18,146 nucleotides of DNA from contig CAYMUP010000017.1 of assembly GCA_964393815.1 (NCBI GenBank), positions 1 to 18,146 on the forward strand. The letters run 5' to 3'. The translations under genes and the position numbers were made by a program. Positions within the stretch are counted from its first letter, which is position 1, and every line of letters starts with the position of its first letter. Positions 12,686 to 18,146 of the stretch are shown here, piece by piece. The DNA is from JAGXIT01 sp964393815. Lineage in GTDB: Bacteria > Patescibacteriota > Saccharimonadia > Saccharimonadales > UBA4665. Under the pieces are notes generated by a model. It did not search any database. It was not told the origin of the DNA and saw only the letters and a program-made list of their open reading frames with translations.

Positions 12686-15445
12686 ATGATCAATCGTTTT
12701 AATAAATTTAAGAAAGCAGCTCTGCTTGGTGCGGCCAGTTTTGCCGTCACCCTCGGTGTTGCTCTCGGGTTTGGCGTCCACACCACTTTTGCTGGTGACT
12801 GTTCGGCAAACGCTATTTTGCACTGTGGCACAACGTCACGGACAGATTTCATATCAAAAGTAAAAGCCAACACGCAGGGTGACCTGCAAACCGTGTACAA
12901 CGCGTATGGTCTGAGTACGAGCGACTACAGCCGCTTCGCTTCTACCGCTCGCAATGGTTACGTATATAAAGATGGTCGTGTGGTCGTAGACGGTCGTACC
13001 GTAGCTACTGACTCTCGAAGTCTTGGTCGCCAGGCTAAGCCATATAGCGTACCAAAAGTTATTGGTGGTAAAACCTATCATGAAAGTCGTTCGCAAGATG
13101 TGTTCCTTAGCGACTCTATTCCAGTGATGGTTCTCTTCACTAGCAAGGGCCAGGTTGAGACTGTGGTCATCAACGACTGTGGTAACCCCATTACTACTGA
13201 CCCTAACAACCCGACATATAGTTGTGATCACCTGAGCAAAGAATATGTTTCTCGTGGTGTATACGACTTTAGCACTAGCACTACTACTACCAACGGCGCC
13301 AAAGTAGTCAAGGTCGTGTACGACTTTGGTGACGGAACCGCTACAGTTACGAAGACAAACCCTGCAGAAAAAGTTCGCCACGCGTACAAGCCAGGTGCCT
13401 ACAAAGCTAAAGTTACGCTTTATGTAAGTGTACCTTTCGGCGAAACCCAGATCGTTGCACCTGCCGGTAACTGTGTTCGTGATGTACAAGTTGACGAAGA
13501 AAAGAACCCAGGTATTTCTATCGACAAAACTGCCGAAGGTGCAGAACATGTCTTCAAAGACCACGTCATTGTTGGCGCTGGCAACGAGTTCCGCTACAAG
13601 CTAGTGGTTAAGAACACTGGCAACGTAGACCTCAAGAACGCTCTTGTTAAAGACGCTGCTCCTGCGGGCATAAACTTCCTCGGTGCAACTCTCGGTTCAG
13701 TTGCAAACAATGTTTGGACCTACACTATTCCTAGTCTCAAAGTTGGTCAGTCTGTAACTATTTACATCACTGCAATGGCTCCTAAAGAATTTGAAGGTGA
13801 AATCAAGAACACTGCATGTGTTGATACCCCTGATGTCACTGGTACCCCTGATGACTGTGACGACGCTTGGGTAAGCACTCATCACCGCGCTGTTTCAATC
13901 AACAAGGTTGTCAACGGTAAAGAGAACGCTACTGTAAAAGTCGGCGAACCATTTACCTACACACTTGCTGTTAAGAACGAAGGTGACGTAGCTCTCAAAG
14001 ATGTTAAAGTCACTGACCCAGCGCCAGGCAACGTTCAGTTCCTGAGCGCCGACAAGGGCACCATAGTTGCTAACAAGTGGAGCTACACTATCCCTGAACT
14101 TGGCGTTGGCCAGACTATGACCTTCAATATTACCGCTAAACTGACCAAATATGTCGAAGGCAGCATCAAGAACACTGCATGTGTTGACGCTCCTATCATC
14201 ACGGGTAACCCAGATGACTGTGACGACGCAACAATCGACACACCTAAACCAGAAGCTGTTGTCAGCTGTGACCTACTTACCATCACTGGTAAAAACAATG
14301 TCTTCACTTTCAAGACAGACTACACAGTTAAGAACGCAGAGTTTGTCAAGGTTTACTACATCGTCCGTGACAAGAACACCGGCGCAGAGATCTACCGTGG
14401 TGAAAACAATGTATATACGCAGAATAAACCAGGCAACTACTATGTTGTAGCATTTGTAGTCGCCAAGGTTGACGGTCAGGTTAAGACTGTCTCTAGCCCT
14501 GCATGTAGTCAGCATTTCACGGTTCCTACCCCAAACAATCCTGGCGTTAGCATCGACAAGAAAGTTGATGGCGTAGAAAGCAAACAAGTTGCCGTTGGCC
14601 AAAACTTTGTCTACCAGCTCGTTGTCAAGAACACTGGTAACGTAGACCTTACAAACGTCGTTGTAAGCGACCCAGCGCCAGCCAACGTTCAGTTCCTGAG
14701 CGCCGACAAGGGCACCATAGTTGCTAACAAGTGGAGCTACACTATCCCTAGCCTTAAGGTTGGTGAGAGCATGACTTTCGCAATCACTGCTAAGGTAACT
14801 GCTCAGGTCGAAGGCAACATTGTGAACACTGCATGTGTGAACGCACCAGAAGTAAATCCTGGTAACTCAACTCAGAGCGATGACTGTGACGATGCAAATG
14901 TCAACGTCCCTCCAGTAGTTGTTAAGAACCCTAACATCACCATCGTAAAGACGGTGAACGGCGAAGAAGCTGTACAGGTTGCCATCGGTGAAACCTTCAC
15001 CTACAAACTAGTTGTGAAGAACACTGGCGAAGTAGACATGAAGAACGTTGTTGTCACCGACAATGCCCCTGCAGGAGTTACACTCCTCAGCGCCGACAAA
15101 GGTACTATTGCAGACAACAAGTGGACTTACACTATCCCTGAACTCAAAATCGGCGAAAGCGTAGAAGTTGTCTTGACTGCAAAAGTTGCCACTTACGTAG
15201 AGGGCGCGCTGGTTAACACCGCCTGTGTGAACGCACCAGAGGTTAACCCTAACAACCCTAACGCAAATGACGCTTGTGACACAGCTACGGTTACCGTACC
15301 TGAGCCACAGCAGCCTACAACGCCTACCACTCCTCAGGTTCTTCCTGACACTGGTGCTGGTAGTGTAATCAGCTTGGTAACTCTCGTCGCTGTCGCCAGC
15401 GCCGTAGCTCACCGGTTGTTCCTTGGCCGTCGCCAAGCAGAGTAA
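12686..15445 (+). CDS. LPxTG-type surface protein with PKD and four DUF11 repeats
   Basis: A 919-residue secreted, wall-anchored protein. The signal peptide is residues 1-36 (basic start, hydrophobic core, cleavage after TFA). An N-terminal domain shared with the next gene follows (about 37-175; C39, C47, C165, with VVDGRTV and RFASTA motifs). A PKD-like domain is at about 180-268 (VVYDFGDG and a PGAYKAKVTL strand). DUF11-type beta repeats are at 275-397, 402-520, 618-740 and 749-871. Each has a YxLxVKNTG-like strand, TYTIP or SYTIP and NTACV. An Ig-like insert (about 523-615) separates repeats 2 and 3. The C-terminus has a Pro/Thr linker, LPDTG (886-890), a TM helix and a basic RR tail: a sortase signal. 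Likely an adhesin or host-contact protein, inferred from architecture. No sortase gene is in the window. Confidence 0.9.
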   Translation: MINRFNKFKKAALLGAASFAVTLGVALGFGVHTTFAGDCSANAILHCGTTSRTDFISKVKANTQGDLQTVYNAYGLSTSDYSRFASTARNGYVYKDGRVVVDGRTVATDSRSLGRQAKPYSVPKVIGGKTYHESRSQDVFLSDSIPVMVLFTSKGQVETVVINDCGNPITTDPNNPTYSCDHLSKEYVSRGVYDFSTSTTTTNGAKVVKVVYDFGDGTATVTKTNPAEKVRHAYKPGAYKAKVTLYVSVPFGETQIVAPAGNCVRDVQVDEEKNPGISIDKTAEGAEHVFKDHVIVGAGNEFRYKLVVKNTGNVDLKNALVKDAAPAGINFLGATLGSVANNVWTYTIPSLKVGQSVTIYITAMAPKEFEGEIKNTACVDTPDVTGTPDDCDDAWVSTHHRAVSINKVVNGKENATVKVGEPFTYTLAVKNEGDVALKDVKVTDPAPGNVQFLSADKGTIVANKWSYTIPELGVGQTMTFNITAKLTKYVEGSIKNTACVDAPIITGNPDDCDDATIDTPKPEAVVSCDLLTITGKNNVFTFKTDYTVKNAEFVKVYYIVRDKNTGAEIYRGENNVYTQNKPGNYYVVAFVVAKVDGQVKTVSSPACSQHFTVPTPNNPGVSIDKKVDGVESKQVAVGQNFVYQLVVKNTGNVDLTNVVVSDPAPANVQFLSADKGTIVANKWSYTIPSLKVGESMTFAITAKVTAQVEGNIVNTACVNAPEVNPGNSTQSDDCDDANVNVPPVVVKNPNITIVKTVNGEEAVQVAIGETFTYKLVVKNTGEVDMKNVVVTDNAPAGVTLLSADKGTIADNKWTYTIPELKIGESVEVVLTAKVATYVEGALVNTACVNAPEVNPNNPNANDACDTATVTVPEPQQPTTPTTPQVLPDTGAGSVISLVTLVAVASAVAHRLFLGRRQAE
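13508..13876 (+). repeat. DUF11 repeat 1 of surface protein 1
   Basis: Codes for residues about 275-397, including KLVVKNTGNVDLKN, TYTIPSLKVGQS and NTACVDTPD. It is the most diverged of the four. Confidence 0.7.
13889..14245 (+). repeat. DUF11 repeat 2 of surface protein 1
   Basis: Codes for residues about 402-520. It contains a stretch (14029-14095) identical in DNA to the matching part of repeat 3. Confidence 0.7.
14029..14095 (+). repeat. 67-bp perfect direct repeat, copy A
   Basis: Identical to 14683-14749, 654 bp (218 codons) downstream. With one mismatch the match extends another 14 bp upstream. It encodes the NVQFLSADKGTIVANKW-type strand of DUF11. Confidence 0.9.
14537..14905 (+). 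repeat. DUF11 repeat 3 of surface protein 1
   Basis: Codes for residues about 618-740, after an Ig-like insert; begins GVSIDKKVDG. Confidence 0.7.
14683..14749 (+). repeat. 67-bp perfect direct repeat, copy B
   Basis: Second copy of the 14029-14095 stretch, in the same frame. Silent sites are identical, while the flanks are clearly diverged. Confidence 0.9.
14930..15298 (+). repeat. DUF11 repeat 4 of surface protein 1
   Basis: Codes for residues about 749-871, begins ITIVKTVNGE and ends before the Pro/Thr linker and sorting signal. Confidence 0.7.
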
Positions 15446-15502
15446 GCGTACACTGGAATGTTTCTAGTGCGAGCTGACTGACCGCTTTGGAACAAAAAAC
15501 TC

Positions 15503-15540
15503 CAACAACCCCGCTTATCGTAGCGGGGTTGTTGTTATTT
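15503..15540 (+). terminator. intrinsic terminator of surface protein 1
   Basis: A perfect 13-bp stem: CAACAACCCCGCT (15503-15515) with AGCGGGGTTGTTG (15522-15534), loop TATCGT, then TTATTT. It separates the two surface genes, so they are transcribed separately. Confidence 0.9.
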
Positions 15541-15563
15541 ATGCTGCAATCGATAGATAAAAC

Positions 15564-15592
15564 TTGCCACTTATGGTTTCGTATGCAACAAT
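15564..15592 (+). promoter_or_regulatory. promoter of surface protein 2
   Basis: TTGCCA (15564-15569), 17 bp, extended -10 TGC-AACAAT (hexamer 15587-15592). The predicted leader is about 20 bases and contains AAGGA before the ATG at 15619. Confidence 0.6.
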
Positions 15593-15618
15593 ACGCGTAT
15601 ATAAAAAGGAAAAACATT

Positions 15619-17385
15619 ATGCGCACAGCTCTTGCCCAGTCCGGGCGAACACTAAAGGCAAAATTAAGCTTTGTAGCGGGGGCGGTGACCCTGCTGCTCG
15701 CGGTGGCGTTTGCGTCGCCTGTGTACGCAGCATGTGACACTAACGACGTGATGTACTGTGGGTACTCTTCACCGAGTAATCTCATTTCCCAGATCAAAAC
15801 AGACAAAGACCAGTATGGACGAACCGGCATTAAAGCCGCATTTGATGCATTTGGGCTGAGTAGTGGCAAATATGATCGCTTTGCCACCACAGCGAAACCC
15901 GCAACTGTCCATAAAGACGGCCGTGTTGTAGTAGATGGTAAGACAGTTATGACAGGTGCATACAGTTGGGGGCGCAACGAAGCTTACCACTCGGGGCCAG
16001 GTATGCAGGTCAAGACAGTTGGGTCAACGAAGTTTTACGGCAATACCACGAGTCGCTCGTTTGCCTCAGATAGCCTAGGTGGACACGTAATGTTTAACAG
16101 TGCCGGCAAAGCAGAATTCGCCGTCTTGTCTAGCTGTGCCAATCCTATCACAGGTGAACCGACTGATGTAGGTGTTCGCTGTGACATGCTGAGTGTCAAC
16201 CAGGTCAAAGACAGGCCAAATAGCTATGACCTTAGCACAAAAGCCACAACCATCGGTGATGCCAGAATTACTAAGTATGTCTACGACTACGGCGATGGCA
16301 AAACCCGGGAAGTTACAAGTGGCAACACTATCAACTACACCTACACAAAGCCAGGTACGTACACTATCAGTGTAACTGTCTATGCAACTACGCCTGGAGG
16401 AGTAACCATTTCTGCTAAGTGTACAAAAACAGTCACTGTACCTAAGCCAGTTGCGCAGTGCGTATCACTCGTTGCTGCCGTACTGAACAAACAAGACAAC
16501 AGTTACACCTTTACCGCTACTGCCAAATACTCTACTGGTGCTAAGCTCGAAAGTGCAAACTTCAACTTTGGAGATGGCAAAACCAGTATGAGCGTCAAGC
16601 CAGCTGACGCGACCACAGTCAAGACCACACATGCTTACGCTAAAGCCGGGACGTATAAAGTAACCGCCACGCTGAACTTCTCGATTTACGGTGCTGGCAC
16701 CACCAACCACATGTGTCAGACAGAAGTCTCCGTCATTGTGCCATTCTATAGCTGCGTTAGCCTGAAGGGGCCAGAACCAGAAGGCCTGACATACACGCTT
16801 ATTGCGACTGCCAAATTCGGCAACGGTGCGAAGCTCGTCAGCGGTGACTTTACCTACGGCGACGGGAAGACTGATAAAGATGTCGCTGCAAACGGTACAA
16901 CCGTAACGACCCGCCACACCTATGCTCAGGCCGGCACCTACAGCGCTAGCGCTCTTCTGAAATTTACGGTCGACGGCAAAACAGTTTACGCTAAAGAGTC
17001 ATGTACCGCCGTTCTCAAGCCAAATATGCCACCTACCCCAGAGTGTAAGCCTGGCATACCGGAGGGGGACGTACGTTGTAACCCATGTGAGTATGATGCA
17101 AATATCCCTGCTGACGACGAGCGGTGCGTGCCAGTTGCTACTGAGCTACCCAATACTGGTGCAGGGAATATAATTGCCGTAACCGCAGCAGCGCTCATTG
17201 GTGGATTCCTCCTCTACCGTCACTTGCTTTTCCGCAAGCACAAAGCAGCCTTTATGGCAGCCGACTCTGGTACTGCGCCACTGCCGCTTGGAGACCCACT
17301 TGACGCTGAGCAACCACTCGCTGGCACTCCGCTTGAGTCACAGACCAAGTCTCGTGTAAACCGCTTTAGGCGCCGTCAGTTCTAG
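15619..17385 (+). CDS. LPxTG-type surface protein with three PKD-like domains
   Basis: A 588-residue secreted protein, paralogous at its N-terminus to the upstream gene. The signal peptide is 1-37 (cleavage near VYA-ACD). The shared domain covers about 38-178, with C39, C47 and C173, RFATTA, KDGRVVVDGKTV and a C-x-NPIT end. PKD-like domains lie at about 188-275, 281-373 and 379-465, each with a YGDG or FGDG loop and a Y-x-x-PGTY or AGTY strand. A Cys- and Pro-rich linker (470-505) leads to LPNTG (510-514) and a TM helix (about 516-534). The RHLLFRKHK stretch then follows, and an unusual 45-residue tail beyond it. An in-frame ATG at 15487 lies before the upstream terminator and is rejected. 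AAGGA precedes ATG 15619. Likely a surface adhesin; binding target unknown. Confidence 0.88.
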   Translation: MRTALAQSGRTLKAKLSFVAGAVTLLLAVAFASPVYAACDTNDVMYCGYSSPSNLISQIKTDKDQYGRTGIKAAFDAFGLSSGKYDRFATTAKPATVHKDGRVVVDGKTVMTGAYSWGRNEAYHSGPGMQVKTVGSTKFYGNTTSRSFASDSLGGHVMFNSAGKAEFAVLSSCANPITGEPTDVGVRCDMLSVNQVKDRPNSYDLSTKATTIGDARITKYVYDYGDGKTREVTSGNTINYTYTKPGTYTISVTVYATTPGGVTISAKCTKTVTVPKPVAQCVSLVAAVLNKQDNSYTFTATAKYSTGAKLESANFNFGDGKTSMSVKPADATTVKTTHAYAKAGTYKVTATLNFSIYGAGTTNHMCQTEVSVIVPFYSCVSLKGPEPEGLTYTLIATAKFGNGAKLVSGDFTYGDGKTDKDVAANGTTVTTRHTYAQAGTYSASALLKFTVDGKTVYAKESCTAVLKPNMPPTPECKPGIPEGDVRCNPCEYDANIPADDERCVPVATELPNTGAGNIIAVTAAALIGGFLLYRHLLFRKHKAAFMAADSGTAPLPLGDPLDAEQPLAGTPLESQTKSRVNRFRRRQF

Positions 17386-17568
17386 CGACCCCAGTGATTT
17401 CACACTAGTAAAATACGGCTAGTTGTGCTACACTGAACCTGATAGTTAGAGAGATCGTGACTGACCGCTCGTAGACTTATGAAAACACCCCCAATTCTAT
17501 AAAAGAGTTGGGGGTGTTTATAAAATGAAGTAAAATCGGCCGAAGTAAAAACACCATCCAAGGTGAAG
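17386..17568. other. intergenic region with possible small transcript
   Basis: No protein gene is seen. The region holds an extended -10 (TGC-TACACT, hexamer 17429-17434), a 12-mer shared with 15475-15486 (TGACTGACCGCT at 17458-17469), a strong terminator (17483-17519) and most of copy 3 of the dispersed element. It may simply be the 3' untranslated region of surface protein 2, or it may include a roughly 80-base independent RNA. Confidence 0.45.
17483..17519 (+). terminator. intrinsic terminator of surface protein 2
   Basis: A 15-bp stem (17483-17497 with 17505-17519, one T-G pair), a 7-base loop and a T-rich end. It lies about 97 bases after the stop. The stem is flanked by A and T runs, so it could also act from the minus strand for tfoX. 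Confidence 0.85.
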
Positions 17569-17573
17569 TTAAC
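17523..17573 (-). repeat. dispersed 51-bp element, copy 3
   Basis: Ungapped alignment to copies 1 and 2, the most diverged of the three. It overlaps the stop codon of the minus-strand TfoX-N gene (17571-17569). Confidence 0.6.
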
Positions 17574-17889
17574 GTTTTTTCTTGGGTGGCAATATTGATT
17601 TGGTATCAGCCACCAATTTTGCGAAAAATGTTTCGTCACTCACGATGTCAGGCCCAAGCAAAAGGTAGTCTTTAGCGCCAGGGTAGGGCTTGCCTAGAAT
17701 TGGTCGAGCGAGTAGTTTACGACCTGCCTCGGTGTCTTTGAGAAACATGGTGTCATCGCAGATGAAACCTACGAGCACGTCTTGGTAGTACACTCCGTAT
17801 TCGCCAAACATCTTGCGCACTCGCACATCGGGCGCGAGTGCATCGAGTGCGGCGACAATGTCATCTGCGGTTTGCTGTGAGGTTGCCAT
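17569..17889 (-). CDS. TfoX/Sxy family N-terminal domain protein
   Basis: A 106-residue protein consisting only of the TfoX N-terminal domain. It has the family's RKMFGEYGVYYQDVLVGF core (24-41), followed by CDDTMFLKDT and a PYPGAKDYLLL stretch. It ends in a basic PPKKKR tail. In gamma-proteobacteria the full TfoX/Sxy acts in competence regulation; the N-domain alone is widespread and its role is unclear. Saccharibacteria are known for DNA uptake, but no link is visible here. The ATG at 17889 follows TGC-TACAGT by 8 bases, with no Shine-Dalgarno. The gene is divergent from tRNA-Glu. Confidence 0.85.
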   Translation of the reverse strand: MATSQQTADDIVAALDALAPDVRVRKMFGEYGVYYQDVLVGFICDDTMFLKDTEAGRKLLARPILGKPYPGAKDYLLLGPDIVSDETFFAKLVADTKSILPPKKKR

Positions 17890-17897
17890 ATAACTCT

Positions 17898-17906
17898 ACT
17901 GTAGCA
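17898..17906 (-). promoter_or_regulatory. extended -10 of tfoX-like gene, leaderless type
   Basis: Minus strand TGC-TACAGT (hexamer 17903-17898), with 8 bases to the ATG at 17889. The -35 is weak. Confidence 0.5.
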
Positions 17907-17922
17907 TACCTCAGATTAACTC

Positions 17923-17951
17923 TTCACATATTACCCCTGTTATGCTACAAT
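17923..17951 (+). promoter_or_regulatory. promoter of tRNA-Glu
   Basis: TTCACA (17923-17928), 17 bp, extended -10 TGC-TACAAT (hexamer 17946-17951). Transcription would start about 36 bases before the tRNA. It is close to and divergent from the tfoX promoter. Confidence 0.7.
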
Positions 17952-17993
17952 AACGCAGCTATCTCAGTTTGTAAAAAAGAGTAAAGCAAACCT

Positions 17994-18068
17994 GGCCCCT
18001 TCTTCTAACGGTTAGGAAATCGGGTTTTCATCCCGGCAACAGGGGTTCGATTCCCCTAGGGGTCACCA
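17994..18068 (+). tRNA. tRNA-Glu (anticodon TTC), 3' CCA encoded
   Basis: A 75-base cloverleaf. Acceptor GGCCCCT pairs with AGGGGTC, the anticodon loop is TTTTCAT in a TCGGG/CCCGG-type stem, and the T-loop is TTCGATT. The anticodon TTC reads GAA and GAG. CCA is encoded at 18066-18068. Confidence 0.96.
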
Positions 18069-18090
18069 AATCGGCACAATTTCGGAAACG

Positions 18091-18113
18091 GTCGCCCTGT
18101 CGGGCGGCTTTTT
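18091..18113 (+). terminator. intrinsic terminator of tRNA-Glu
   Basis: GTCGCCC (18091-18097), loop TGTC, GGGCGGC (18102-18108), then TTTTT. A further GC-rich inverted repeat lies at the window end. Confidence 0.85.
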
Positions 18114-18146
18114 CGGTGGCGGCGCGCAGCGCCTGCCAGCGGTTTT

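Noticed and set aside
12854..13564. 236-residue open frame antisense to surface protein 1
   Set aside because: Shadow of the codon bias of the real gene; no start signals, and the plus strand has a clear signal peptide, domains and sorting signal.
15487..15618. Upstream ATG extending surface protein 2 by 44 residues
   Set aside because: The extension reads through the terminator hairpin of the previous gene and the promoter of this one; ATG 15619 starts a standard signal peptide.

Overview
The window looks like a chromosomal segment of a Candidatus Saccharibacteria (TM7) bacterium or a close Patescibacteria/CPR relative. This is inference: there is no rRNA here to prove it. It rests on a monoderm-style surface (two large secreted proteins ending in LPxTG sorting signals), single-domain receiver proteins, a multi-TM sensor kinase, and peptidoglycan genes with CPR-like motif variants. 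Stop usage fits the standard bacterial code, since TGA ends folD, the kinase and the GNAT gene. GC content is moderate, and the 8.0-12.5 kb part is visibly more AT-rich.

Layout. 1-1202: tRNA-Arg (minus) and an MscS-type channel (plus). 1203-1620: a convergent gap without a gene, holding three strong palindromes, a degenerate 7-bp tandem repeat and one copy of a dispersed 51-bp element. 1621-4094 (minus): a secreted GH25-like protein, a small one-TM protein, tRNA-Lys with a long structured leader, and a multi-TM membrane protein. 4205-5715 (plus): folD-murI, overlapping by 4 bp. 5707-7845 (minus): murD, convergent with murI and overlapping its tail by 9 bp, then two single-receiver response regulators. 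8049-10183 (plus): a membrane-anchored GNAT protein and an unknown protein overlapping by ATGA, behind a promoter and a terminator-like hairpin with AGGAGG in its loop. 10234-12462: a nine-TM GAF histidine kinase. 12686-17385: two adjacent LPxTG-type surface proteins (DUF11/PKD and PKD) sharing a family-specific N-terminal domain. 17569-18146: a TfoX-N protein (minus), tRNA-Glu (plus) and its terminator.

How it fits together. MurI makes D-glutamate and MurD adds it to the peptidoglycan precursor. The sortase-type proteins would be anchored to the resulting wall. The kinase and the two receivers could form a signalling set, but this is unproven.

Most notable observations: (1) a 51-bp dispersed element in three ungapped copies, each lying 4-10 bp beyond the stop codon of a minus-strand gene, one of which also encodes the C-terminal tail of MurI; (2) a recurrent promoter pattern, often TGC-TAYANT, with the -10 hexamer only 7-11 bp before the start codon and no Shine-Dalgarno, implying leaderless or near-leaderless mRNAs for about eight genes, while the surface-protein genes have proper leaders and strong ribosome binding sites; (3) structured RNA candidates before tRNA-Lys and before the GNAT gene; (4) a paralogous surface-protein pair with a conserved Cys-containing N-terminal domain.
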